Part shown: piece after piece, positions 1 to 8,707 of the stretch | Position numbering within the stretch: position 1 is the first letter of the stretch | Layout of the letters: each line of letters opens with the position of its first letter | Assembly: GCA_006503535.1 (NCBI GenBank) | Contig: QYRS01000004.1 | Span: 496,001-560,000, forward strand | DNA length: 64,000 nucleotides | Reading direction: 5' to 3' | Source of the DNA: Arthrinium phaeospermum | Taxonomy: Eukaryota; Ascomycota; Sordariomycetes; Amphisphaeriales; Apiosporaceae | Notes under the pieces: generated by a model | What the model was told of the DNA's origin: nothing | Databases searched by the model: none | Seen by the model: the letters and a program-made list of their open reading frames with translations, nothing else | Translations under genes and position numbers: made by a program

Positions 1-52
1 TCTATACCGCGATACGTAATCTATCATGTATGCTAACTGGACTTCTACCCAG

Positions 53-2336
53 GCTCGCCCTGACATGGCTGCAGAACCGGTACACGGCCTACTCGACCAA
101 GCAGGCCGAGGAGTTCAACACGGCGTCGCGCAGCGTCAAGCCCGGCCTCATCGCGGCGGGCATCGTGAGCTCGTGGACGTGGAGCTCGACCCTCTTGACC
201 TCGAGCACGTTTGCGTACTCGTACGGGGTATGTCTGTCCGCATCATTGCCCAGAACCTCGACGTCGGGGTAATCAAAACGCCGCATACTGACGAGGATGT
301 GTGTGGTTTAGATATGCGGTCCGATGTGGTACGGGGCCATGGGAACCTCCCAGATCCTGCTCTTTAGCTTGATCGCCATCAAGATCAAGTCGAACGCCCC
401 CGGAGGTAAGCCGTCCGCTCATCAGAGCCCATTGACAAGCACTGTCTAACCGGACGGATGCAGCGCACACCATGCCCGAGATCATCCTGAGCCGCCACGG
501 CAAGCCGGCCCACCTGACGTACCTCTTCTTCGGCCTCGCGACCAACATGCTCGTGGGCGCCTGCCTGGTCCTCGGCGGCGCCCAGGTCACGGCCGGCCTC
601 TCGGGCGTCAACGTCTACGGCACCATCTTCCTGATCCCCTGGTGGTGGCCGCCTACGTCATCGCCGGCGGCCTGCGCAGCACCTTCATCGCCGACTACGC
701 CCACACCGTCATCCTCTTCGCCGCCATCTTTGTGTTCTGCTTCGAGATGTACGTCCCCTCCCTCAGCAGCGGCCGGCTGGCCGGCGGCATCGACGGCTTC
801 TACCGCGCCCTGCAGAAGGCGGGCGAGACAAATCCCGTCCCGGGGAACCACGGCGGGTCCTACCTGACCTTCAAGAGCAACGACGGCCTCGTCTTCGCCG
901 TCGACCTGCTCGTGGCCGGCTTCGCCAACGTCTGGCTCGACCAGGCCTACTGGCAGCGCGCCATCGCCTCGCGGCCCGAGACGTCGGTGCGGGCCTACCT
1001 GTGCGGCGGCGTCGCCTGGTACGGGATCCCCTTCGCCTTCGGCACGGCCATGGGGCTCGGGTGCGTCGCCCTGACGTCGACCCCATCGTTCCCGACGTGG
1101 CCGGACCCGCTCACCACGGCCCAGAACGGGGCCGGGCTGTCGGCGCCCGCCAGCGCGGTGGCGCTGCTGGGACGGGGCGGGGCGGGGCTGATGTTGTTGT
1201 TGTTGTTCATGGCGGTGACGTCGAGTACGAGCGCGGAGCTCATTGCGGTTTCGTCGCTGATTACGTTTGATGTGTATAAGACGTATCTGAAGCCCGCGGC
1301 GAGCTCGACGGAGTTGGTCAAGATTTCGCATTTGGGTATCATTATCTACGCGCTTATACTCGCAGCGTAAGTAACCGACCTCAATCCCATGCATTCGAGT
1401 CAGAAGCCAAGCTCCACATCATACTAACGTGTCTATGTTGCCAGATTCTGCTGCATCCTCAACGCCGTCAACATCAACCTGACCTGGGTCCTCACCATCC
1501 TCGGCGTCCTCGTCGGCGGCGCCTCGATCCCCGTGGGCCTCGTCCTGCTGTGGCCCCGGATGTCGACGGTGGCGACGCTGGTGGCACCGTGGGTCGGGCT
1601 CGCGCTCGGCATGCTGGCCTGGCTGCTCACCACGCGCTACCGCAGCGGCCGCATCACGGTCGAGACGAGCGGCGACGTCCTCAACGCCCTCGCGGGTAAC
1701 TTGGTGTCGGCGGGCACGGGGACCATTTTGGCCGTCGTGCTGTCTTTCGTCTACCCCGGGCAGCACGCCGCGGCCGACAGTGATCCGGAGGCAAGGAGGC
1801 GCATGGATAAGATTAATGGCGTGCGGCCTCATCGGGCTAGTGCCGACGGTGGTTCCGATCCGCAACAAGTCGCGGGCGAGAAGTCACGAGACGGCCGCGG
1901 CGATGCAGAGACCCCCGACCCCGCGACGCCGCCCCACGACGTGACCTCGGATCCGCCGCAGCCTGCGGACACCCTGGCCCCCACCGGCAACGCCATCGTC
2001 GACTTCCTGGAGGCGTCGTACATCGAGCCCATGGCGCCGGACGCGGTGCGCAAGGCCACGCGGCTGGCGCAGGGCTTCAACCTGGTCTACTGGCTGCTCG
2101 TCATCTTGCTGGTGCCCTTCACCCTGTTCGGCACGCAGTGGGAGTTCACCCTCGCCGGGTTCCGGGGCTGGTGCGTGGTGAGCTTCGTCTGGGTCTGGTG
2201 CAGCATGGGCATCTGCGTCGTCTGGCCGCTGGTGGAGAGCCGGGGCACCATGGCGAGCATCGCGTGGGGGCTGTTCCGGGACGTGCGGGGTGGTGGCGGG
2301 GGTGGGAAGGGGGGGTCGGGGGAGAGTACTGTTTAA
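53..2336 (+). CDS. Urea active transporter, DUR3-like (sodium:solute symporter family), paralog A; 5' end outside window, one frameshift
   Basis: Plasma-membrane urea/H+ symporter of the SSS family by similarity to the second copy at 8708-11055. The window opens inside an intron (branch GCTAAC, acceptor cccag ending at 52). Visible exons are 53-227, 312-405, 464-1366 and 1445-2336. The reading shows SVKPGLIAAGIVSSWTWSST, GPMWYGAMGTSQILLF, then FGLATNMLVG and an ELIAVSSLITFDVYKTYL segment, all aligning with the paralog. Near the C terminus a hydrophilic loop (about 1760-1980) is followed by two hydrophobic helices and a Gly-rich tail. At 636-639 the frame breaks after FLIP; one extra C in the CCCC run restores LIPL-VVAAYVIAGG, the same length as [14 protein letters not shown] in the paralog, and makes all exon phases add up to the stop. 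So this is either a sequencing deletion or a recent pseudogene. The first exon(s) with the start lie upstream of the window. Confidence 0.88.
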
Positions 2337-2871
2337 AGGACGAGGTGAGAAAGGGGTGGTGCGGGTCACTAACGCTGATGATAGATGCCTCTTGGTTGGC
2401 CCTGTAAATCAGTTCAGGCAAGATCAACCACCATGGGTGTGCAATAAGTATCACTATTGAGTCCCAGCTATGCGGCCTATGTTTCCGTGTAATCCACGAT
2501 AGACTCAAAACATTCCTTGCTGAATATACTGTAAAATCCACAACATAATACTGTTTGCTGTTTTCCGGCCAAGTGCATTACAAAATCCTTTTGCAAGATG
2601 CGTGCAGGAAACCCAAAACCCACGATACAGACTCCGGTCTGGCAATATCTAGATTTCGCGCAAGGGTAAGACACGATCAAGTGTGAAAAGTGGGAGAAGC
2701 TTTGCTTGCAGTTGCCTTTCTATTTTTGGCTGGCAAGAGTACTTATCTAGCCGAAGCATCCTTGGGACGAACCATCCAATTCTAACTCGACCCCTCACTT
2801 CACTGATGCGACCGGTCTTTCTCCCCTTTTCATCTTGAAATCTAGTACATGTACCATTCAACACCCCACCC
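2337..2871. other. Convergent 3' intergenic region
   Basis: This stretch separates the stop of the first urea permease gene (+) from the stop of the MFS permease gene (-). It should hold both 3' untranslated regions. I see no convincing ORF, RNA gene or repeat in it. Confidence 0.6.
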
Positions 2872-4566
2872 TCAGAAAACGTAGCGGAAGCTCAGGTTCT
2901 CGCGGTCCGTCAGGTCCTCGAAGGCGTGCGTGGTGCGGCGGTCCGAGGCCTCGACGACGCCCGCGGCGGCCAGGGCGTCGCGCTGCCGGTTCTGCCGCAC
3001 GAGCCACCAGCGGAAGAAGACGAGGATGACCACGAGCAGCGAGTAGCAGCCGAGGTGCGTCGCGAAGGCGATGAAGTAGCGCGGCTTGTCGCGCTCCAGG
3101 AAGACTTGGGGGCCGATGGCGTTGCCGGCCGACCTGGGGGTGGCGTTCGAGTTAGTGGTTCTGAAAGGCAATATGTTCGATGCTGAAAGGGGCGCTTACC
3201 AGAAGATGAAGTTGATGGCGACGACCACGGTCTTCTTGGTGATGCCGCCGACGTTTCGCGACATCAGGGAGAGACCTAGGGTCTGCGCCGACCAGAACGA
3301 CAGGGTGATGTAGTAGCAGATGAGCAGGCCCACGTGCTGAGAAAAGGTCTGATTCGGAATGGTCATAAGCAGGATGGTGCCGACAAAGGAAGGGACGATG
3401 AAGCCCAGCATGGTCAGGATGTTGCCGTTCTTCCACTTGTTGACGATCCAGTTGGAGCCGAGCAGGATGAAGATGATGTAGAAGCCCAGAACCATGGCGA
3501 GGAGCTGCGTCTGCAGCACGCTGAAGCCCAGGCTCTCGTTGACGATGATGCCGTAAAAGGAGCCGAGGCCGCTGGTGGGCAGCGTGGTCGAGAGCTGGAT
3601 GCCGGCGTAGCACCAGGTCTGGGGGTCGGTGAGGGCGTCGACGACGTGGCCGCGCTTGAAGGTGCGGTTCTGGAGGCCCGTCTGGTTGGCCCGGACGCGC
3701 TCGACCATGAGGCGCTTGTCGCGCTCCGAGAAGCACCTGGCGCGCATGGGCGAGTCGGGCATCCAGACAAAAACAAAAATACCGAAAAAGACGGACACGA
3801 CGCCGTACGACAGGTACAGCCACTGCCAGGACCGCAGCGGGCCCGTCCGGATGAGGGAGAAGCAGTAGGCCAGCAGCCCGCCCACGATCTGCTGCGCCCC
3901 GTTCATCATGTACCAGTAGGTGACGCGGGCCGACTGCTCCTCGCGGCGGTACCACATGGCCGAGAGCACGACGAAGGCGGGCTGGCAGGCCGACTCAAAG
4001 ATGCCGAGCAGGGTGCGGCAGATGACGAGCCCCACAAAGCTGCGGCAGGCGGCGTGGCAGGCCAGCACGACGGACCAGGCCACGATGGAAAAACTCAAGT
4101 ACTTGGCCACGGGCACGCGCGCGATGATGTAGTTCTGCGGGTACTCGACCACCAGGATGGCGATGTAGATGCACGTCGTCAGCCAGCTGTACTCCGGTCC
4201 TTTCAGGCCCGCGTCCTCACGGATGCCCATGATGGACGAGAAGGACATGGTGCCCTTGTCGATGGCCTGCAGGAAGTAGGTCGCGATCATGACGGTCAGG
4301 ACGCGCCGGTCGATCAGCCGCCGCAGCCGCGTGTTCTCCTCGGGGCTGATGGCGGGACCCTCCTGGCCGTCCGTCGCCATGTACTCGGCCACCTCCTTGT
4401 CGATGCGGTCGAGGTTGGCGTGGTCGTGCTTGGGGTCGGCATCTTCGGCGTGGGATATGGTCCGTTCGGCTTCGTGGATGGACTTGGACTTCCTTTTGGT
4501 CGTGTGGTCATGGTGCGGGTGCGCGGGCTGGACGAGGTCCGGGTCGGGCCCCTCAATTCCCGACAT
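2872..4566 (-). CDS. MFS permease, anion:cation symporter (Dal5/allantoate permease-like) family
   Basis: Predicted plasma-membrane secondary transporter of 542 aa from two exons, 4566-3200 and 3133-2872, joined by a 66-nt intron (gtaagc ... ccccag). A hydrophilic N-terminal tail of about 85 residues (His/Asp/Lys-rich) precedes twelve-helix MFS sequence. The first helix region reads RRVLTVMIATYFLQAIDKGT, followed by the family-typical EYPQNYIIARVP, RTLLGIFESACQPAF and WYRREEQ blocks. These are characteristic of fungal Dal5/ACS permeases, which carry allantoate, ureidosuccinate, vitamins or organic anions; bacterial ACS members include hexuronate carriers. The substrate cannot be read from the sequence. 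The gene is divergent from the GH105 gene at 5577, across a 1-kb shared promoter region, which suggests import of a pectin breakdown product. The alternative is a nitrogen-compound permease, since urea permeases lie on both sides. The start is ATG at 4566; no upstream in-frame alternative looks better. Confidence 0.9.
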
Positions 4567-4761
4567 GATTGCTATGGCAGTATATTTTCAAGGCGCTTTG
4601 GGATTACTCTATTCCAGCTCTCTTTGCTTTATTCAGAAAGAAATAAGAGAATAACGCAATCGGCCACGCCAGTATGGTCGAATGTGGGTGTGGGCAGGCC
4701 TTCCGGCTTATAACTGTACCACTTTCCCCAGCTTTCGGCAAGGTCTCGCATCGGTGCTGAT

Positions 4762-4784
4762 CCCCCCCCCCCCCCCCCCCCCCC
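4762..4784 (+). repeat. Poly(C) homopolymer tract, 23 bases
   Basis: An uninterrupted run of 23 C is seen directly, 197 bp upstream of the MFS permease start. Its true length is uncertain in any read technology prone to homopolymer error. Confidence 0.9.
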
Positions 4785-5312
4785 ATGGCAGCTACTCTAA
4801 TTGACATGTTATACGAGTTGGTGCAAGCGGTCAGTCTCGCTACCACATAATTCAAATGGCCGCTGATTCTGCCGCCTGGTAGTCCCCCAAACGGACGACT
4901 CATCCGCCCATAACAGGAATGGGGCAATATTGGGCCGAGAATCTGGGGTCTGGGGTTCGTCTGGGGAGAATGACCGGGGGTGTTGTAGGCGTAAGCAACA
5001 TCGGCCCACCTTTCGTTCCTTTATCCTCAATGATATGCGACGACCCCGCCTCGCTTCCGTGAAATTGATGTTTTCCCGTTATGATGGGAATTGGGAAGGT
5101 TGGCTAGTCTGTTGTCTGTCGACTCAAATGCTGCGATTCTCTTTTCGAGGCACGCATTGGCTGGGATGTATCTGGAACCAGGGCTGATCTCATGCGACTA
5201 CTACAGACGGATCAGCTATCCGTTGACAGGACGGGAGTGAGGGTTGGCAATATCTTGGGGAAGCTTCATTTCCCCCGCACCCCCCAAGTCTTGACGATGC
5301 TTCGGTCAGCTT

Positions 5313-5319
5313 CGGACCG
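5313..5319. promoter_or_regulatory. CGG-N-CCG palindrome, candidate Zn2Cys6 factor site
   Basis: CGGACCG is an inverted CGG repeat with one-base spacing, embedded in tCGGaCCGa. Fungal binuclear-cluster regulators bind CGG half-sites in such arrangements. It lies 258 bp before the GH105 start, in the region shared with the MFS permease. No regulator can be assigned and the match may be chance. Confidence 0.3.
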
Positions 5320-5576
5320 AGGAAGCGGGTGATCTCCAAGCCAAGCGATTTCTCCACCAACGGCATGGCGACATTGGCCGGCACAATGTTCTGAAGGGGA
5401 CAAACAAGTCGCTTCCCCAAAATGTACATAGAGCATGGGTATAGAAAAGGCGGCTGGCAATTGTACTTAGAAGTCATTGCTGGCGGCTTACTCCTTTCAG
5501 TGAAAAGAAATCACACCATACCGATAGCTGGACCAGTCCCTTGTAGTAATACCCAATTTCATTGCATACACCCAAG

Positions 5577-6698
5577 ATGCCTGCCGAAGCGTACGGCCTC
5601 AAGGCGAGCGACATCCACGCCAAGATCCAGCTGCTGATCGATGGCCTCGTCAACATCAAGGACCAGACGGGGGAGTTCCTGATGACGCTGGCCGACGGCC
5701 GGGTCATCGACACCAAGGGCTGGCACGACTGGGAGTGGACGCACGGCATCGGCCTGAACGGCCTCTGGGCCTACTACGAGCTGACGGGCGAGGCGCGGTA
5801 CCTGGCGCTGATCGAATCCTGGTTCGCCGGCCGCTTCGCCGCGGGCGGCACCACCAAGAACATCAACACCATGTCCGTCTTCCTCGCCATGGCGCGCGTC
5901 TACGAGCACACCCGGAACCCGGTCTACCTCCCCTGGCTCGACCGCTGGGCCGAGTGGGCCATGCATGATTTGCCGCGCACGCGCTTCGGCGGCATGCAGC
6001 ACATCACCTACCTCGAGACCAACGAGCAGCAGCTCTGGGACGACACGCTGATGATGACGGTGCTGCCGCTGGCCAAGATCGGCTTGCTGTTGGACCGGCC
6101 GCGCTACGTCGACGAGGCCAAGCGGCAGTTCCTGCTGCACCTCCAGTACCTCTTCGACGCGCGCACGGGCTTGTTCTACCACGGCTGGACCTTCAAGGAG
6201 GGCGGGCATAACTTTGCTAATGCGCGCTGGGCGCGCGGCAACTCCTGGCTGACGATCGTGCTGCCCGAGTTCCTCGAGCTGATCGGCTTCGACGAGCACG
6301 ACCCGCTGCGCGGCCACCTCGTCGACACCCTGCGGGCGCAGTGCGAGGCGCTGGCGCCCCTGCAGGCGGCGGACACGGGGCTGTGGCGGACGGTGCTTGA
6401 CCGGCCCGAGGCCGAGGGCTCGTACCCGGAGGCGAGCGCGACGGCGGGGTTCGCGTTCGGTTTGTTAAAGGGGCAGCGGAAGCGGTACCTTGGGAAAGAG
6501 CACGAGGCGGTGGCCGTCCGGGCGATCAAGGCCGTGCTGGACAACATTGACGAGCGGGGGGAGCTGCGCAACACGAGTTTCGGGACGGGCATGGGGCACG
6601 ACCTGCAGCACTACTACGATATTCCCATTACTAGCATGCCGTACGGCCAGGCGATGGCGATCATGGCTTTGGTGGAGTTCTTGCGGGTGTTTATATAG
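5577..6698 (+). CDS. Unsaturated rhamnogalacturonyl hydrolase, glycoside hydrolase family 105
   Basis: Intronless gene of 373 aa. GH105 enzymes (YteR/YesR type) hydrolyse the terminal 4,5-unsaturated galacturonic acid from short rhamnogalacturonan oligosaccharides left by pectate/rhamnogalacturonan lyases. Seen here are the (alpha/alpha)6-barrel family blocks DWEWTHGIGLNGLW near residue 48, a Trp-Asp-Asp motif at residues 154-156 (the region holding the proposed catalytic Asp in the family), RWARGNSW around 217-224 and SYPEASATAGFAFGLLKG in the C-terminal third. Length is normal for the family. The start is ATG at 5577, in the good context ccaagATGcc; an in-frame TTG at 5562 is not a credible start. 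The N terminus (MPAEAYGLKASD) lacks a signal peptide, so the enzyme should be cytosolic and its substrate must be imported. The divergent MFS permease is the obvious partner candidate. Confidence 0.93.
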   Translation: MPAEAYGLKASDIHAKIQLLIDGLVNIKDQTGEFLMTLADGRVIDTKGWHDWEWTHGIGLNGLWAYYELTGEARYLALIESWFAGRFAAGGTTKNINTMSVFLAMARVYEHTRNPVYLPWLDRWAEWAMHDLPRTRFGGMQHITYLETNEQQLWDDTLMMTVLPLAKIGLLLDRPRYVDEAKRQFLLHLQYLFDARTGLFYHGWTFKEGGHNFANARWARGNSWLTIVLPEFLELIGFDEHDPLRGHLVDTLRAQCEALAPLQAADTGLWRTVLDRPEAEGSYPEASATAGFAFGLLKGQRKRYLGKEHEAVAVRAIKAVLDNIDERGELRNTSFGTGMGHDLQHYYDIPITSMPYGQAMAIMALVEFLRVFI

Positions 6699-6914
6699 AT
6701 GGCTGCTGGTGGGAGATCTGGGTTGAATTGAATACACTACGAGTTAGAGACTGCTGGTGAATGTGAGTATGTGTGTGGTTCTACTTCCATAATGCAGTTT
6801 TAGCGGAAGGTGTACCTGATAATTGGGTGCGCTTTGAAAATTGAAGGTAGTCTACTCAAATACTATTAACCGTCAAATATTTCATCCTGCATTGGAACCG
6901 ACAAGTCCAATTGA

Positions 6915-6988
6915 GGCTTGGTGGTGTAGTTGGTTATCACGTCAGTCTAACACACTGAAGGTCCTGGGATCGAGCCCCAGCCGAGTCA
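6915..6988 (+). tRNA. tRNA-Val (anticodon AAC), intronless
   Basis: A 74-nt cloverleaf can be folded by hand. The acceptor stem is GGCTTGG with CCGAGTC (two G-U pairs) plus discriminator A at 6988. The D arm has a 3-bp stem around AGTTGGTTA. The anticodon stem TCAGT/ACTGA encloses the loop CTAACAC with anticodon AAC, and the T arm is CTGGG/CCCAG around ATCGAGC. CCA is not encoded, as expected for a nuclear gene. Box A-like and box B-like (GGATCGAGCC) internal promoter elements are present. T-runs downstream fit Pol III termination. The T loop begins with A rather than the usual T, a small oddity. Confidence 0.88.
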
Positions 6989-7004
6989 AAAAATTCAGGT
7001 TGTC

Positions 7005-7017
7005 TTTTTGCTTTTTT
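7005..7017 (+). terminator. Pol III terminator of tRNA-Val
   Basis: T5 at 7005-7009 and T6 at 7012-7017 follow the tRNA 3' end by 16-23 nt on the same strand, as expected for RNA polymerase III termination. Confidence 0.65.
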
Positions 7018-8057
7018 GTCATTCCGCCATCTCCCAGCAGATACTCATAATCACCTTGCTCCTTTTTTGGCATCCGTGAACCATATAAATATCAATTGCA
7101 GTTTTTCAGGTACATAAGGTCGAATGAATTAGGTTGTCTGGAGTCATCGATAATTTGAAGATGACTAGAAGCAGCCCTTCGCGATTTGTCTCCCCGCGGG
7201 TGGTTTCCTTCACCCCACGTACCTACGCAGCGCGTGAAAAAACGAATAAGCTATGTACATTGGGGCATATCTCTCTCAGGATGCTGTCTTGGTCGCTCCG
7301 CGGTGATGCATACCCAGCGACACCTCAGCCGCAGTGGCTTAACGAAGAGTCCATCTGGGCCTTATCAGTCGCCCGGGGCGTCCTTGGCTGCCTGGAGCTT
7401 TCGGCTCATACCGTTACGGCGCCGAAAGCACACGACCAGTTTCTCAGATCGAAAACATGCATCTCCGCATGGCAGATCCCGAGCTTCGATGGTCGTTCAT
7501 ATTACCAATACTGCCTCATATGTCACAAACGGCGCACAACAAAGATCTCAGTGTAACCCTGGTGTTATTGCCAGCCAGCACGAGTAGAAGGGGAAGCAAA
7601 GCTCGAAATGTCATCATCTTCACTAATGAGAAAACCAAATCTATCATTCGTGGGGAAGCAGCGATACGGCTCGACGGAGGGCGCCGCAAGTGGTTGGCAA
7701 ACCCCAGACGGGAATCCTAGGTTAGGCGAGCTAAATAGATAACTCCCGCATGCCGATCGCATCTGCTTATCAGCGATGCGTATTGCGACACCTGATTGGC
7801 CAATGCTTGGAGATAAGCTCTGCCACTTACATGTCAGGATGGAGTCACATCTTCTCATTGTGCTCTTTCATTACAACATTTCATGACCAGCGTCGAGTCG
7901 ACAAGCATCAGTACCTATCTCGTACACCGATATGATAGCTGTTCGTAAAGGCCGAGACTTGATAGACTTGCTTTGGCAACTGGTCGACTCAGGTCCGGCC
8001 AAGAAATTGCACTCTCACGTGTAGTAGAAAATAGACGTGCTCTAGCCAGTTAACATG

Positions 8058-8063
8058 TTATCA
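8058..8063 (-). promoter_or_regulatory. TGATAA site, candidate AreA/NIT2 GATA-factor site
   Basis: TTATCA on the plus strand is TGATAA on the minus strand, matching the HGATAR consensus of fungal nitrogen GATA factors. With the second site at 8161 it lies 0.5-0.65 kb upstream of a urea permease, a gene type commonly under nitrogen metabolite repression. The motif is short and occurs often by chance. Confidence 0.3.
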
Positions 8064-8160
8064 AGGCCTCGAGACGATCCCATACGCATCTGATTATGTA
8101 GATCATCTAGCTACGTACTTCAGAGCGTGTAGGTGAGCAGATTTGGTCAGTGAAACATGC

Positions 8161-8166
8161 TTATCA
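8161..8166 (-). promoter_or_regulatory. TGATAA site, candidate AreA/NIT2 GATA-factor site
   Basis: This is the second TTATCA (TGATAA on the minus strand) in the same promoter, 98 bp downstream of the first (right edge to left edge). Paired GATA sites are typical of nitrogen-regulated fungal genes. This is inference only. Confidence 0.3.
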
Positions 8167-8570
8167 GTGAGCATCTGCATGTGGCGTAGCGCCGGTAGAA
8201 AGTTTGGATGATCCCTTGCCCATGCAGCCCGTTCCAGATGCCACACCACCCAACACCACACCACGCAGTGCAACAGCTATGTCTGCTGTGTATCGATATC
8301 TGAAGAAATTGGAAAGACATGATTCGATGCCTTTACTCGGAGACGAGTCGTGCATATACCGGCCCACGCCCTGCAGGTGGGGGGTACTTTACGCTGCCCC
8401 GGTCCATGTTGGGACCCTGAACCCACGCGGGGGAAGATGTGAGGTGATATGAAGCTCTATCCGTACTCGAAATCGGACGGTGAACATGGGCGATAGACAT
8501 AACCCCCCAACACCCCGCCATTGGCTCGCGTAGATCTATCTTGTCTGCGATCTCGGGTTACGCCCTTTGC

Positions 8571-8577
8571 TATATAG
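8571..8577 (+). promoter_or_regulatory. TATA-like box of the second urea permease gene
   Basis: TATATAG lies 131 bp upstream of the start codon at 8708, in an otherwise GC-balanced stretch. Spacing allows a transcription start near 8600-8620 and a short leader. Confidence 0.4.
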
Positions 8578-8707
8578 CTGCTGCAGGACCTGCCTGTCGG
8601 GTCGTCACACAGACACACTTCCTCCCTCAACCGTGACGCCGGGTCGTGCGACAGACATCATTGAAGCGGTTTTCTTCCCCCAAAGCAACGAGCCTGCGAC
8701 CGTCGAC

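Larger units (their letters stand above)
4567..5576. promoter_or_regulatory. Bidirectional promoter region between MFS permease and GH105
   Basis: About 1.0 kb lies between the two divergent start codons and should carry both promoters. It contains a 23-base C run (4762-4784), a CGGACCG palindrome (5313-5319) and no convincing coding sequence. Co-regulation is an inference from the divergent layout. Confidence 0.5.
6989..8707. other. Intergenic region upstream of second urea permease
   Basis: About 1.7 kb lies between tRNA-Val and the second urea permease gene. Several short open frames (up to 140 codons around 7134-7587) overlap one another in different frames with no recognisable domain or splice signals, so I do not call a gene. 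The 3' part should be the permease promoter, with a TATA-like box and GATA sites listed separately. Confidence 0.5.

Noticed and set aside
3334..4713. 459-codon open frame on the plus strand over the MFS permease gene
   Set aside because: It is the antisense shadow of a GC-rich gene; it has no domain, and the minus-strand reading is a clear permease with a correct intron.
5279..5287. CCNCCAA-like element as a galacturonate-responsive site before GH105
   Set aside because: The match CCCCCAA sits in a C-rich run and the following base differs from the usual longer form, so it is not convincing.
7134..7587. Hypothetical gene downstream of tRNA-Val
   Set aside because: Two overlapping frames of similar length, no splice pattern, no domain, and mixed codon use.
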